A stretch of DNA of 64,000 nt. Source: Parvibaculaceae bacterium PLY_AMNH_Bact1. Its GTDB lineage: Bacteria > Pseudomonadota > Alphaproteobacteria > Parvibaculales > Parvibaculaceae. This document shows, in pieces, positions 15,367 to 25,050 of the stretch. Both the position numbers and the translations under genes were made by a program. The notes under the pieces were generated by a model. The model saw only the letters and a program-made list of their open reading frames with translations, was not told the origin of the DNA and made no database searches. The stretch covers positions 3,473,501 through 3,537,500 of the forward strand of contig CP126168.1 in assembly GCA_032881465.1 (NCBI GenBank), written 5' to 3'. How positions within the stretch are numbered: the first letter of the stretch is position 1; the number at the start of each line of letters is the position of its first letter.

Positions 15367-16026
15367 ATGTTTTTCTGGTTGATGTGTATTGCTGGATTGA
15401 TGGCCGCCTATCTCTTTGGATCAATCCCCACCGCTTTTCTTACTGGGAGAATGCTCAAGGGCATTGATATCCGGGAGCATGGGTCCAAGTCCGTTGGCGC
15501 AACAAACGCATTGCGAACACTGGGCAAAGGGCCTGGGCTTTTTGTGCTTCTCGTCGATATATTGAAAGGCACGACGGCAATAGCCTTTGTTCGCTGGCTG
15601 TTTTCGTTGCCCTACACCACATCATTTGAAATTTCGTCGACTGATCTAGACACAAGGTTACCGTGGGTCCTGAGCGTCGCAGGTGTCGCTGCATTACTGG
15701 GTCACAGTCGCTCTGTTTGGCTGAAATTTGCAGGAGGAAAATCCGCTGCAACAGGCTTAGGCGTCCTAATAGCCATCTCATGGCCGGTGGCTTTAGGAGC
15801 CGCAGTCGCCTTTGGTATTTTCCTTGCCCTTTTTCGAATTGCTTCCCTGAGTTCAATGCTCGCTGCATTGACTGCAACCGCTCTCGTCATTGGGCTCAAT
15901 CATCCACTGCCCTATCAGCTGCTGGTTATTGCAGGAAGCATCTACGTAATTGCACGGCATCGCGCAAATATTCGCCGGCTTCTGTCAGGGACGGAGCCTC
16001 GTCTTGGGCAAAGCAAGCCTGACTAA
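15367..16026 (+). CDS. plsY: Acyl-phosphate:glycerol-3-phosphate acyltransferase
   Basis: 219 aa from the ATG at 15367, chosen for its GAGGTG ribosome-binding sequence 6 nt upstream rather than the in-frame TTG at 15346. Integral membrane enzyme that acylates glycerol 3-phosphate, first step of phospholipid synthesis with PlsX. The FGSIPTAFL helix, the phosphate loop GSKSVGATNALR (family GSGNxGATN; two positions differ), GHSRS at 112 and GGKSAATGLG (123-132) are present. Its TAA overlaps the TAG of the convergent creatininase gene in the tetramer CTAA. Confidence 0.95.
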   Translation: MFFWLMCIAGLMAAYLFGSIPTAFLTGRMLKGIDIREHGSKSVGATNALRTLGKGPGLFVLLVDILKGTTAIAFVRWLFSLPYTTSFEISSTDLDTRLPWVLSVAGVAALLGHSRSVWLKFAGGKSAATGLGVLIAISWPVALGAAVAFGIFLALFRIASLSSMLAALTATALVIGLNHPLPYQLLVIAGSIYVIARHRANIRRLLSGTEPRLGQSKPD

Positions 16027-16769
16027 CTTGCAACAAACGCGGCAAAGTCTTCAATCAACCCTTTGGACGAAAGCTCGACGAGCTTTTTGCCATCACTCGG
16101 ATTGGCAAGCGAAGGGTCCGACCCAATCCGGCCATCCGGGAACTTCTTCCGATAGTCTTCTGCATCCGTGTAGCGCGCGGAGGGTGCAATCTTCGGCGTC
16201 ATCTCCGCCGTCTTGATCGCATCCGGATAAGCATATTGCGTGACCGCCACCTCGGACGGCGTCGCATGAGCCCCGTGTGATTTACCATAGGTGTCCATGC
16301 AATACTTGTAGACAGGCTTGTAGTCCCACCAGTTAGCAAGCTTGCATTTTACTGGCCCACGATTGCTGCCATCTCGCGCAAGGGAGCGGTCTGCATAAAT
16401 CTCTGCGAACGCAGCCTGAATGGTCGACACATTGCCGCCATGACCATTGAAGAAATAGATCCGGTCAAACCCATGCCGCCCAAGCGATAAGACCCAGTCA
16501 TAGATCACCGCAATCATGGTTGAGGGTCGCAAGGTCATGGACCCCGGAAAAGCCATGTGATGCTGCGCACAGCCCACATTGAAGGTCGGCGCCACCAGCA
16601 TGTCGGCTTGGCCACCAGCGTGGGCCGCAATCACCTCCGGACAAATCGCATCCGTCCCTATGAGCCCATTGGGGCCGTGCTGTTCCGTCGACCCAATGGG
16701 AATGACAATGCCTTTTGAGCGCGTGAGATAATCTTCAACTTCTGGCCAGCTGGACGTGTGCAATTGCAT
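16023..16769 (-). CDS. Creatininase-family amidohydrolase
   Basis: 248 aa. A metal-dependent amidohydrolase of the creatininase fold, with the expected ligands Glu29 and His31 in STEQHGPN, Asp40 in GTDA, His110 in NGHGGN and Glu173 in ATPSEVAV. The family includes creatininase and enzymes of flavin/F420-like and mycofactocin biosynthesis (FAPy deformylase, MftE). No neighbour indicates which. It overlaps the end of plsY by 4 nt tail to tail. Confidence 0.92.
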   Translation of the reverse strand: MQLHTSSWPEVEDYLTRSKGIVIPIGSTEQHGPNGLIGTDAICPEVIAAHAGGQADMLVAPTFNVGCAQHHMAFPGSMTLRPSTMIAVIYDWVLSLGRHGFDRIYFFNGHGGNVSTIQAAFAEIYADRSLARDGSNRGPVKCKLANWWDYKPVYKYCMDTYGKSHGAHATPSEVAVTQYAYPDAIKTAEMTPKIAPSARYTDAEDYRKKFPDGRIGSDPSLANPSDGKKLVELSSKGLIEDFAAFVAS

Positions 16770-16808
16770 GAAACTTCCTTTCGAGAGGCCAGTGTCGCGG
16801 ACAGCGCG

Positions 16809-17288
16809 TCACAAAGCCAGTCGGAATTCTATTTCGTGATCAATTGGCACCCCATCAAGACCATGAGTTGGGATTTCCGGCTTATGTCGCCGCGAGTGCG
16901 CAAGGGCGCCGTGGTGGAGCGCCACCATGTCCCAGCCGCGACGTTGGTAGAAACGGATTGCGGGAATATTGTCGTTCGTGGTGATCAACCAAAGGTGAGC
17001 CTTACCCTGGTCACGAGCGACCTCTGCAACAGCCTGAAGCAGCGCAGTCCCCACACCTTCTCTTTCTGTAAAACTATCAAGTGTCACAACTTCCGTGGCA
17101 TCAACCTCATGTCGATAGGTGACCAGGCCCACAAGGTCGCCCGCAGACTCTGCCACAAACCCCGGCAGATCGAGCGGGTTCCATAGTTTGCCACGCGACA
17201 CAACCCTTACAGAACCCCATGCTTTTTTGAGCGCACCTTCAATCAGCGGCCTATCTTCTGTCTCAATTGCCCGAATGCGAAAGCTCAT
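16809..17288 (-). CDS. GNAT-family N-acetyltransferase
   Basis: 159 aa. A single GNAT domain with the acetyl-CoA pyrophosphate loop FTEREGVGTALLQAV and the NDNIPAIRFYQRRGWDMVA beta-bulge region. The start at 17288 gives the normal N-terminus MSFRIRAI; the longer frame upstream would cover the neighbour's promoter. Target unknown. It is transcribed away from a second GNAT gene with only 50 nt between the two starts. Confidence 0.9.
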   Translation of the reverse strand: MSFRIRAIETEDRPLIEGALKKAWGSVRVVSRGKLWNPLDLPGFVAESAGDLVGLVTYRHEVDATEVVTLDSFTEREGVGTALLQAVAEVARDQGKAHLWLITTNDNIPAIRFYQRRGWDMVALHHGALAHSRRHKPEIPTHGLDGVPIDHEIEFRLAL

Positions 17289-17338
17289 GACTTTTCTCCT
17301 CCGCTCTAGTATCGAACAGGGTGTTGAGAGGAGTCCAG

Positions 17339-17803
17339 ATGAGCAAAGTCGACATAGATCGCGCACGAAGCGCCGATGGTGCAGGCATCGCAGCGGTCTA
17401 TCTGACCGCAACAGCAAAGCTCGGCTTCCTGCCACGACGCCACGATGGTGCAGACATGTGGCATCATTTTTCTACCATGCCGACAAAGCAGGAAACCTGG
17501 ATTGCACGGCACGGCGGACGCATCGCTGGCTTTCTGGCCGTGTCGCCAGGCTGGCCGAACTGGGTTGACCATCTCTATGTTCACGCCGGGGCACAGAACC
17601 AGGGGCTTGGCACAGCACTCCTCGACCAGGCCAAACGGTCCGCGCCCAATGGGTTGCAACTCTGGACGTTTCGCCAAAACAGAGGCGCTCAGAGATTCTA
17701 TGAACGCCACGGATTGATGATCGCTGAACAGACCGACGGCAGGCGCAATGAAGAGCATCTCGCCGATTTGAGATATGTATGGCGACCCACCAAGGGTCTT
17801 TGA
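17339..17803 (+). CDS. GNAT-family N-acetyltransferase
   Basis: 154 aa. GNAT domain with AGAQNQGLGTALLDQA as the acetyl-CoA loop and GAQRFYERHGL near the C-terminus. AGAGGAG-type ribosome-binding sequence upstream of the ATG at 17339. Sequence similarity to the divergent GNAT at 16809 is limited to the fold, so they are not recent duplicates. Its stop is 11 nt before the CoA-transferase start, so the two may be cotranscribed. Confidence 0.9.
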   Translation: MSKVDIDRARSADGAGIAAVYLTATAKLGFLPRRHDGADMWHHFSTMPTKQETWIARHGGRIAGFLAVSPGWPNWVDHLYVHAGAQNQGLGTALLDQAKRSAPNGLQLWTFRQNRGAQRFYERHGLMIAEQTDGRRNEEHLADLRYVWRPTKGL

Positions 17804-17814
17804 AGGAAAACACA

Positions 17815-19047
17815 GTGAGCACCAAAAATAGCGCCACGCCCAAAGGAGCCCTGGACGGCATCCGCGTCATCGACCTCACAAGTGTTGTACTTGGGGCCTA
17901 TGCCACAGCCATGCTCGGCGACATGGGCGCAGACGTAATCAAAGTGGAAAGCCCGAGCCCTAAGAACGGGCAAGGGGGAGACATTATGCGGTGGGCGGGC
18001 GACACCCCGTCGGGTGAAGCATCCGGCCTCGGCCCCATGTTTCTGTCCATCAACCGCAACAAACGTTCCGTCCTGCTCGATCTCAAAAAGGAAGAAGCAC
18101 GTGACGCCCTTCTGAAGCTCATCGCAACCGCAGATGTGTTCGCCGCCAACGTTCGCTATGACGGATTAAAACGTCTCGGCCTTTCCTATGAAGACGTCAA
18201 GGCTGTGAAACCTGACATCGTCTATGTAATCGGCACAGGGTACGGCGAAGAAGGTCCTTATGGCGGACGCCCTGCCTATGACGACATGATCCAGGCCGCC
18301 TCTGGTATAGCCTCGATGATGTCAGAAGTAGACGGCGATCCACGCCCCCGTTTTTTCCCAACACTTATTGCCGACAAAACCACCGGGCTCTTTATGACGA
18401 ACGCCATCGTCTCAGCCCTTTTCCACCGAGAGCGCACCGGCGAAGGCCAATATGTAGAAGTCCCCATGATGGAGAGCATGGTGTCCTTTCTGCTGGCAGA
18501 GCATCTCTATGGCGAGGTCTATGACCCACCGACAGGTCCTCTTGGCTATGTCCGCGTAACAGCACCGGATCGGAAGCCCTACAAAACTGCCGATGGCTAC
18601 ATCGCCATTCTCCCCTACTCCGATCAGCAATGGCGGGACTTCTTTGCGCTGGGTGGGAAGCCGGATCTCTTCGATACAGATGAGCGGTTCGCGACTTACG
18701 AAAACCGCACCAGGAACATTCGCGCGCTCTACGCCATAGTAGAAGACGTCTCAGTCCAAAAGACAACGGCGGAATGGGAGAAGCTTCTTTTCGCAAATGA
18801 CATCCCCCATGCCCGTGTGAATAGACTGGGCGACCTGCGCACAGATCCTCATCTTGAGGCTGTCGGACTCTTCGAACAAAGAAATCATCCGCACGAAGGC
18901 CCTTATTGGAGCCTGAGACATCCGGTGAAATATGAAGGAAGCCCCGCAAGCGTACGTCGCGATGCACCGCTCCTCGGCGAACATACAAAAGAGGTTTTAA
19001 GAGAAGCGGGCCTGTCCGACGCCGAGAGCACAAAGTTGAGCGGCTAG
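17815..19047 (+). CDS. CaiB/BaiF-type (family III) CoA-transferase
   Basis: 410 aa from a GTG preceded by GAAGGAAA. Family III CoA-transferases move CoA between acids through an aspartyl-CoA thioester. Visible are GIRVIDLTSVVLGAYATAMLGDMGADVIKVE (broken over the N-terminal Rossmann domain), NRNKRSVLLDLK, the likely catalytic Asp in YDDMIQAASG and the C-terminal swapped helix. Substrate not identifiable. Its TAG and the TAG of the convergent signalling gene share CTAG. Confidence 0.93.
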   Translation: MSTKNSATPKGALDGIRVIDLTSVVLGAYATAMLGDMGADVIKVESPSPKNGQGGDIMRWAGDTPSGEASGLGPMFLSINRNKRSVLLDLKKEEARDALLKLIATADVFAANVRYDGLKRLGLSYEDVKAVKPDIVYVIGTGYGEEGPYGGRPAYDDMIQAASGIASMMSEVDGDPRPRFFPTLIADKTTGLFMTNAIVSALFHRERTGEGQYVEVPMMESMVSFLLAEHLYGEVYDPPTGPLGYVRVTAPDRKPYKTADGYIAILPYSDQQWRDFFALGGKPDLFDTDERFATYENRTRNIRALYAIVEDVSVQKTTAEWEKLLFANDIPHARVNRLGDLRTDPHLEAVGLFEQRNHPHEGPYWSLRHPVKYEGSPASVRRDAPLLGEHTKEVLREAGLSDAESTKLSG

Positions 19048-21224
19048 GCTTTTTTGGCCGCTGCCGCCACGCGCTCTGCTTTATCGCGCATGAGGTCTTC
19101 AAACTCAGGCCGTTCAATTGGTCTAGAAAGAAGGAAGCCCTGCAGCTCATCGCAGCCGATAGCAGTCATAAAGTCCGCCTGAGCGTCTGTCTCGACACCT
19201 TCCGCCACGATTTTGAGATCGAGCGATTTTCCGATGGAGACAATCTGCCGTGCAAGAATAGCGCTGGTGGCCTCCGCCACATTGGAGACGAAGCTCCGGT
19301 CAATCTTCAGTTCATGCGCCGTAAAACGATGAAGATAGGAAAGGGATGAATAGCCCGTACCAAAATCGTCAATCAGAATGTGAATGCCGGCATCTGCAAG
19401 AGTTTTGATCTGAGAGCTCGCCGACTCTTCATCCGTAATCATGGTGGACTCTGTTACTTCTATCTGCAGACACTTCGCCGGCACATTGTATTTTTTGAGC
19501 GCCCCAAAAACATCCTCAAGCACACAGCCAGCGGCCAAATGGACCGGCGAAATATTGACCGACATTGGACCAACATCAAGGCCAAGTTCCCGCCACCGCG
19601 CAATGTCGGAGACAACCTGATCGAGCACCACACGACCAAGACCAATGACGAGACCCGTCTCCTCGGCAATGGGAATGAAGACACCTGGAGAGACGAGACC
19701 CTTCTCCGGGTGCCGCCAGCGGGCGAGTGCTTCTCCGGCGACCGGTTCCCGCGTCTCCGCGTCAAACCGTGGCTGGTACATGACAAACAGCTGGTCTGCT
19801 TCAATGGCGACCCGTAGATCACGCTCCAAATCCATGCGTTCATGTACGGCGCGAGAAAGCTCTTCATCAAACAGATGGAAGCACCCGCGCCCTTCATCCT
19901 TTGCCCGGTAAAGAGCAAGATCCGCATGCTGCATCAGGAGTTCCGGGTCACCCTTGTCCCATGGGTAGTGAGCAATCCCGATTGAACACCCGACATTGGC
20001 GACCACACCGTCAATATCGAAAGGAACAGCGAGGGAGTCGATGATCTTTTGGGCGAGAACTGTCACGCCTCGGGTCTCATCAAGATGACGCGCGATGATA
20101 GCAAACTCATCGCCCCCAATGCGCGCAACCGTATCTGTTGTGCGAAGAAGGGAGTTCAGGCGGTTCGACGTTTCTACAAGAAGTTTGTCACCGACACTGT
20201 GGCCGCGCGTGTCGTTGACCATCTTAAAATTGTCGAGGTCGAGCAACAGAAGTGCAAATCCTTCATCTGTACGATTAGAGACGGAAATCTCAAACTCCAA
20301 TTGAGACAGGAGCTCGGTGCGATTGGCAACACCGGTCAAAGGATCAGACGTTGCCTGCGTGCGAAGCTGTTGCTCCAGCTCCCGGCGTTCGGTCACATCC
20401 AGCAGGATCAGATACGCGCAGGGTTCACCTTCATAGTCAATAATCAGACCCTTGATTAGGAGCCATAGTGGCGTGCCATCTGAGCGCTTTAGCGCAAGTT
20501 CAAAATTGTCAGTGGTACCCTTTGCAAGGAGTTGCTCACGAAGTTTTTCATATGTGTCCCTGTCAGACATAAGATCCGGCACGCTCAGCGTATCAGCAGG
20601 CTTTCCTAGTTCCTCCAACAGGTCGACAGCGCGCTGGTTTACATAACGCAGCGTCTTATCACTAGGCCGCGTGATCACAACCGGGAAAGGCGCGCTATCA
20701 ATCAGAGAGCGAAACCGCATCTCCGAGCGTTGTAGTTCGTTCAGAGTCTCAACCTGATAGGTTGTGTCTTCAATGGAGCCCGCAAACATAACGGGCTCAC
20801 CCGCAGCGTCAGTCGAAACATGACCGCGTGCGCGGATCCAGCGCACCTCACCATCTGGACGCCGGATGCGGCAAGCAAGATCATAATTCTCGCGCGAGTC
20901 CAGATGTTGACGAACCTTGGTCGTGACCTCTTCACGGTCATCTTCGTGAATGGCCGCCATGATGCTGTTGAATTCTGTAATGCCCTCTTCCACACCAAGC
21001 ACAGCACAGGCATTGGGTGTCATATAGAAGCTGTCTGTTGGCAGGTTCCAGAACCACGCGCCATATCCAGCCTGGCGTTCCGCAAGCTCGAGGCCGGCTT
21101 TTGCAAAAGCAACATCCTCAAAAACGCCTTCATCAACCGTTTGGTCAGCCGTCACCACCTTCGCGCGTGCACGGCGCGTAGCAGCGTTCGTCAGCTTTTT
21201 TCGGCGCGGCAAGCGGCGTCCCAT
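19044..21224 (-). CDS. PAS-PAS-GGDEF-EAL cyclic-di-GMP signalling protein
   Basis: 726 aa, no transmembrane segment. PAS/PAC domain 1 lies at about 47-160, PAS/PAC domain 2 at about 165-285, GGDEF at about 290-455 and EAL at about 465-720. The cyclase motif GGDEF (370-374) is intact, and the allosteric I-site RTTD (361-364) sits at the standard five-residue distance. The phosphodiesterase domain keeps EAL (498-500), DDFGTGYSS (619-627), Lys640 and AEGVET. Both c-di-GMP synthesis and hydrolysis are therefore possible, with the balance set by the cytoplasmic PAS sensors. It overlaps the CoA-transferase stop by 4 nt. Confidence 0.95.
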   Translation of the reverse strand: MGRRLPRRKKLTNAATRRARAKVVTADQTVDEGVFEDVAFAKAGLELAERQAGYGAWFWNLPTDSFYMTPNACAVLGVEEGITEFNSIMAAIHEDDREEVTTKVRQHLDSRENYDLACRIRRPDGEVRWIRARGHVSTDAAGEPVMFAGSIEDTTYQVETLNELQRSEMRFRSLIDSAPFPVVITRPSDKTLRYVNQRAVDLLEELGKPADTLSVPDLMSDRDTYEKLREQLLAKGTTDNFELALKRSDGTPLWLLIKGLIIDYEGEPCAYLILLDVTERRELEQQLRTQATSDPLTGVANRTELLSQLEFEISVSNRTDEGFALLLLDLDNFKMVNDTRGHSVGDKLLVETSNRLNSLLRTTDTVARIGGDEFAIIARHLDETRGVTVLAQKIIDSLAVPFDIDGVVANVGCSIGIAHYPWDKGDPELLMQHADLALYRAKDEGRGCFHLFDEELSRAVHERMDLERDLRVAIEADQLFVMYQPRFDAETREPVAGEALARWRHPEKGLVSPGVFIPIAEETGLVIGLGRVVLDQVVSDIARWRELGLDVGPMSVNISPVHLAAGCVLEDVFGALKKYNVPAKCLQIEVTESTMITDEESASSQIKTLADAGIHILIDDFGTGYSSLSYLHRFTAHELKIDRSFVSNVAEATSAILARQIVSIGKSLDLKIVAEGVETDAQADFMTAIGCDELQGFLLSRPIERPEFEDLMRDKAERVAAAAKKA

Positions 21225-21462
21225 AGAAAATCCCTCACAATTGCTGAGAGAATGCGCACCGAACCCGTAAAAAAGCTTGAATCAGGAAAGCGTTGCGAAC
21301 CGCTTCGACTTGTAGGGTTAATATGAGGTTATTGTGCCTTGAGGGAAAAAGGTGCATGCGAGCAAGTGGCGGCAGAAAAAGGCACAAACAAGCCAATTTC
21401 CACCTATAGTGGCGAAAACGAGAGCGCGGCAGAAATCAAAAGCCGCCGCATGGGAGGCCATA

Positions 21463-23403
21463 ATGACAGACACCGCAATTTTCCCCGTGAGCGCAGAATG
21501 GGCCGGTCGGGCCCATCTAGACGCCGCCGGCTACCAGAAGATGTACGATGCCAGCCTCGCCGACCCGGAAGGGTTTTGGCGCGAACAGGGCCAGAGGATC
21601 GACTGGATCAAACCCTATACAAAAATCAAGGACGTCTCCTACGACAAAGACAACCTCCACGTGAAATGGTTTGAAGACGGAACCCTGAATGCCAGCGTGA
21701 ACTGTATCGACAGGCACCTGGCGACGAAAGCCGATCAGACCGCCATCATCTGGGAAGGCGACGAACCAACTGACGACAAGAAGATCACCTACCGTGAATT
21801 ACACGAAGAGGTCTGCAGGTTCGCCAATGTCCTGAAAGCCCAAGGCATAAACAAGGGGGACCGCGTCACCATCTACATGCCGATGATTGTAGAGGCCGCC
21901 TATGCCATGTTGGCCTGCACGCGCATTGGTGCCGTCCACTCAGTCGTCTTTGGCGGCTTTTCGCCGGACGCCCTTGCAGGCCGTATCATCGATTGCGACT
22001 CCAACTGCGTAATTACCGCTGATGAAGGTGTGCGTGGCGGTCGGAAGATTCCCCTCAAAGCAAACACCGATGAGGCCGTCGCCCAATGCCCTGGCGTTAA
22101 GTCTGTAATCGTCGTAGAGCGCACAGCGTCTGGCGTACCGATGAAGGGCGGCAGAGATATCTGGTATCATGAGGCCGCCGCATCCGTCAGCGCCGACTGC
22201 CCGCCTGAAGAGATGAACGCGGAAGACCCGCTCTTCATTCTCTATACGTCAGGCTCAACGGGGAAACCCAAAGGTGTCATGCACACGACTGGTGGCTATA
22301 TGGTCTACGCCTCCATCACCCACCAGTATGTGTTCGACTATCATGATGGAGACATCTATTGGTGCACCGCCGACGTTGGGTGGGTGACCGGCCACAGCTA
22401 CATCCTCTATGGACCACTCGCCAATGGCGCAACCACGCTCATGTTTGAGGGCGTGCCCAACTATCCAGATGCCTCTCGCTTCTGGCAGGTCTGTGACAAG
22501 CATCAGGTCAACATCTTCTACACAGCCCCCACCGCCATTCGAGCCTTAATGGCAGAAGGCGAAGGACCGGTGAAAGCGACCAGCCGATCCTCTCTGAGGC
22601 TCTTAGGCTCCGTGGGCGAACCGATCAATCCCGAAGCCTGGCTCTGGTACCATGACACTGTGGGCGACGGTCGCTCTCCTATTGTCGATACATGGTGGCA
22701 GACAGAGACCGGCGGCATTCTGATCACGCCTCTGCCTGGTGCCATCGATCAGAAACCTGGCTCCGCCACCAAACCTTTCTTCGGCGTGCGTCCCGTCATT
22801 GTTGATAATGAGGGCAATGAACTCGACGGAGCCACTGAGGGCAATCTCTGCATCGCAGACAGTTGGCCAGGCCAGATGCGAACTGTTTATGGAGACCATG
22901 AACGCTTTGCCAGCACATACTTTGTTCAGTTCCCGGGCATGTATTTTACCGGCGACGGCTGCCGGCGCGACGAGGACGGCTATTATTGGATCACTGGCCG
23001 CGTCGATGATGTGCTGAACGTCTCCGGTCACCGGATGGGGACGGCGGAGGTCGAAAGCGCCCTCGTGTCCCACGCACACGTGGCAGAGGCCGCCGTCGTT
23101 GGCTACCCTCACGACATTAAGGGCCAAGGCATCTATGCCTATGTCACTTTGAACGCGGGCGAAATACCGACTGACGAGCTTCGGAAAGAACTTGTCCAGT
23201 GGGTACGCAAAGAAATCGGACCAATCGCAAGCCCCGATCTCATCCAGTGGGCGCCAGGTCTTCCTAAAACACGTTCGGGCAAAATCATGCGGCGCATTCT
23301 GCGCAAGATTGCCGAGAACGAATTCTCGAATCTGGGCGACACGTCCACCCTGGCAGACCCGAGCGTGGTTGAAGATCTGATTGAGAATCGGCAAAACCGC
23401 TGA
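21463..23403 (+). CDS. acs: Acetyl-CoA synthetase
   Basis: 646 aa, the usual AcsA length from the ATG at 21463, which has a GGGAGG ribosome-binding site. Activates acetate to acetyl-CoA through acetyl-AMP. The AMP-binding loop [11 protein letters not shown] (about 259-270), the WWQTETGG motif and the acetylation-regulated Lys607 in TRSGKIMRR are present, so control by a Pat/CobB-like cycle is expected from the family. The 238 nt upstream is shared with the divergent c-di-GMP gene. Confidence 0.97.
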   Translation: MTDTAIFPVSAEWAGRAHLDAAGYQKMYDASLADPEGFWREQGQRIDWIKPYTKIKDVSYDKDNLHVKWFEDGTLNASVNCIDRHLATKADQTAIIWEGDEPTDDKKITYRELHEEVCRFANVLKAQGINKGDRVTIYMPMIVEAAYAMLACTRIGAVHSVVFGGFSPDALAGRIIDCDSNCVITADEGVRGGRKIPLKANTDEAVAQCPGVKSVIVVERTASGVPMKGGRDIWYHEAAASVSADCPPEEMNAEDPLFILYTSGSTGKPKGVMHTTGGYMVYASITHQYVFDYHDGDIYWCTADVGWVTGHSYILYGPLANGATTLMFEGVPNYPDASRFWQVCDKHQVNIFYTAPTAIRALMAEGEGPVKATSRSSLRLLGSVGEPINPEAWLWYHDTVGDGRSPIVDTWWQTETGGILITPLPGAIDQKPGSATKPFFGVRPVIVDNEGNELDGATEGNLCIADSWPGQMRTVYGDHERFASTYFVQFPGMYFTGDGCRRDEDGYYWITGRVDDVLNVSGHRMGTAEVESALVSHAHVAEAAVVGYPHDIKGQGIYAYVTLNAGEIPTDELRKELVQWVRKEIGPIASPDLIQWAPGLPKTRSGKIMRRILRKIAENEFSNLGDTSTLADPSVVEDLIENRQNR

Positions 23404-23733
23404 AATTCAACCATGACCAATGACGGTACAAGTTCAGGATGGCCGCCGCATTTAGCATTGCTGCGAAAGACTGACGCTGCCGACGGCTCGCGACGAATAC
23501 ATGCGAGAAAGCTATAGTTTGCCCCAAAAATGGGGCAATATAGCCGTTCTGTTTTACTAATACTTTGATTTTGGCGCTCGCCTCCGCCCGGTTTGGCAGC
23601 TGCCGCCCACATCCCTGTATAGAAGGATAATTTTACTTTATTCACAGCCCAACACAGAGTTTTTACTGTTTTGAACCTAGGTTTCTGTCATCTTCGCCTC
23701 CGGGCGAAATCGGCATTCCTGCGGGGACCAGGT
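23404..23733. other. 330-nt gene-free region between acs and the PAS_5 gene
   Basis: No convincing ORF. It holds one strong dyad, TTGCCCCA (23519-23526) and TGGGGCAA (23531-23538) with a four-A loop. An A/T-rich stretch (23610-23660) before the PAS_5 gene may hold its promoter. The dyad has no immediate U tract in either direction, so an operator or weak terminator are both possible. Confidence 0.6.
23519..23538. promoter_or_regulatory. 8-bp inverted repeat, 116 nt after acs
   Basis: TTGCCCCA-AAAA-TGGGGCAA, perfect arms. A similar shorter dyad, TCCCA-AAA-TGGGA, occurs at 41229-41241 in another intergenic region. Either a hairpin at the acs 3' end or a protein-binding site. Confidence 0.4.
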
Positions 23734-24234
23734 ATGGATTTAAAAACAGAGGGCGCACGGAAACTCCTGGCCTACTGGGACGGCCAGAAGGGTGATGGCC
23801 GTTTGCCCGCAACGGCTGACCTGGATCTGGTCGACCTCGCGCCGATCCTGTCGAAAATGGTGATCTACGAACACGACGGAAATGACTTCACCGTGCGTTT
23901 CTTCGGAACCGAGATGGTGCGCCGCCTCGGCGTCGATCTAACCGGGACAAAAACCTCTATCTTCATCGACCAGCCCTTTGGCAAACTGATCATCGACCAT
24001 CTCACCCAGGTCATCGACGGCCCGGCAATGCAGACCTTGGAATACCATTCCCAGACAAACGAAGGCCCGGTGTTGGAGATCGAACATATCATGTTGCCCT
24101 GGGCCAACGAGAAGGGGGAAGCTCAATGTGTGCTGTCACATGTCACCCGCACGTCAGGTGAAGATGCAACGCTCACCCTGAAGCTGGAAGAAAGCTTCAT
24201 CGGCCTCATCAATCTGCAGACCGTCAGCCTCTAA
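23734..24234 (+). CDS. PAS_5-type PAS-domain protein
   Basis: 166 aa from the ATG at 23734 after GGGGACCAGGT. One PAS-like domain of the alphaproteobacterial PAS_5 kind (DGRLPATADLDLVDLAPIL, then FTVRFFGTEMVRRLGVDLTG split by turns). No output domain is attached. Such proteins are common in many copies in alphaproteobacteria and their role is unknown; a sensory or ligand-binding function is inferred. The 3' end overlaps the convergent nuclease gene by 11 nt. Confidence 0.85.
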   Translation: MDLKTEGARKLLAYWDGQKGDGRLPATADLDLVDLAPILSKMVIYEHDGNDFTVRFFGTEMVRRLGVDLTGTKTSIFIDQPFGKLIIDHLTQVIDGPAMQTLEYHSQTNEGPVLEIEHIMLPWANEKGEAQCVLSHVTRTSGEDATLTLKLEESFIGLINLQTVSL

Positions 24235-24718
24235 CAGCGAGTTCAGAACACCAGCTGCCCCGGTGCCCTCCCAGATAGGGCCGTGCCAACCCCGCCTTCA
24301 CAAGTGATGCACCGAGGGCGCCCATCTCGACGTGATACACCTCAGCCTGAACGCGCCCACCAAACTTATCGCTTCGAACATTCCTAAGCGAGATCTCGGT
24401 CCCTTCAAGAGGCACCAGATGAGCAGCGGCGGCTTCAGCTTGAAAACGTTCCTCAGGACACCTGCTTCTGAGTTCCGGCGCGTCGATCCCTGTCAGCCGC
24501 ACAGCAACCTCAATATCCTGACCAAGCCAAATCCGCGCGCGAACGACAACAGTGTCTCCATCGATCACACGCGTCAGCTTTGCAGGGATCGGCCCAGCTA
24601 GAACCTCAGCTCCCATCGCCGCCGGGGTCGCTGCCAACAATCCTGTAGCACCCCACACGCATAGGGAGAATATTTTTAATGAAACCCTCATAACGTGCAT
24701 ATTACTACTTCGATACAC
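24224..24718 (-). CDS. Exported thermonuclease (SNase)-like protein
   Basis: 164 aa. A signal peptide (about 1-36, ending AMG-A) leads a staphylococcal-nuclease-like OB domain. Metal/active-site features are DGDT (53-56), Arg74 in VRLTGIDAPEL, the following Asp/Glu pair and GGRVQAEVY in place of the usual YGRxLA. Likely a periplasmic nuclease, or a degenerate SNase fold used for binding. The start could instead be M7 or M10. It precedes DUF1674 divergently from nothing else and overlaps the PAS_5 stop by 11 nt. Confidence 0.85.
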   Translation of the reverse strand: MYRSSNMHVMRVSLKIFSLCVWGATGLLAATPAAMGAEVLAGPIPAKLTRVIDGDTVVVRARIWLGQDIEVAVRLTGIDAPELRSRCPEERFQAEAAAAHLVPLEGTEISLRNVRSDKFGGRVQAEVYHVEMGALGASLVKAGLARPYLGGHRGSWCSELAVRG

Positions 24719-24744
24719 GCATACCGGGCAAGAACTTTTCGGAG

Positions 24745-24930
24745 CTAAAAGTCGCTGATCAGGCCTTTATGCTCCCAATCCCCATACCGGGTCGGCTCAG
24801 GGCCTTCTCGCCCTAGCAATTCGCGCGGCCGATGTGCCTCAGGCTTTGCTTTCGCCCGGCGGGCGGCGGCTTCAGCAAGGGCGCGCTTTGCTGTCTCGCT
24901 TAAGGTCTTCTGAATTTTTTCATCTGACAT
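24745..24930 (-). CDS. DUF1674 protein (SDHAF4-like)
   Basis: 61 aa. After an Ala/Arg/Lys-rich helix, the C-terminal half matches the DUF1674 signature, ending GREGPEPTRYGDWEHKGLISDF-like in sequence (positions 40-61, key residues GPEPTRYGDW and DF). The mitochondrial homologue SDHAF4 helps flavinylated SdhA assemble into succinate dehydrogenase; the bacterial role is presumed similar. Start taken at MSDEK because an upstream extension has no support. Located next to htpX as in other alphaproteobacteria. Confidence 0.9.
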   Translation of the reverse strand: MSDEKIQKTLSETAKRALAEAAARRAKAKPEAHRPRELLGREGPEPTRYGDWEHKGLISDF

Positions 24931-25050
24931 TGGCTTACACCTCAAAACACCCGCCACTGCAGGCAACTGCCAGCATTGAAGGCACCTTATTCACACTACA
25001 TATATGACCGAAGCGCTCAACGCCAATAAACCGCAAAAGGACCCTGACGA

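Noticed and set aside
19038-19061. Terminator hairpin AGCGGC...GCCGCT around the CoA-transferase stop
   Set aside because: The stem is short with a loop of over ten bases and falls inside coding sequence of the overlapping c-di-GMP gene.
18392-19150. 252-codon minus-strand ORF
   Set aside because: Shadow of the CoA-transferase gene; no recognisable domain.
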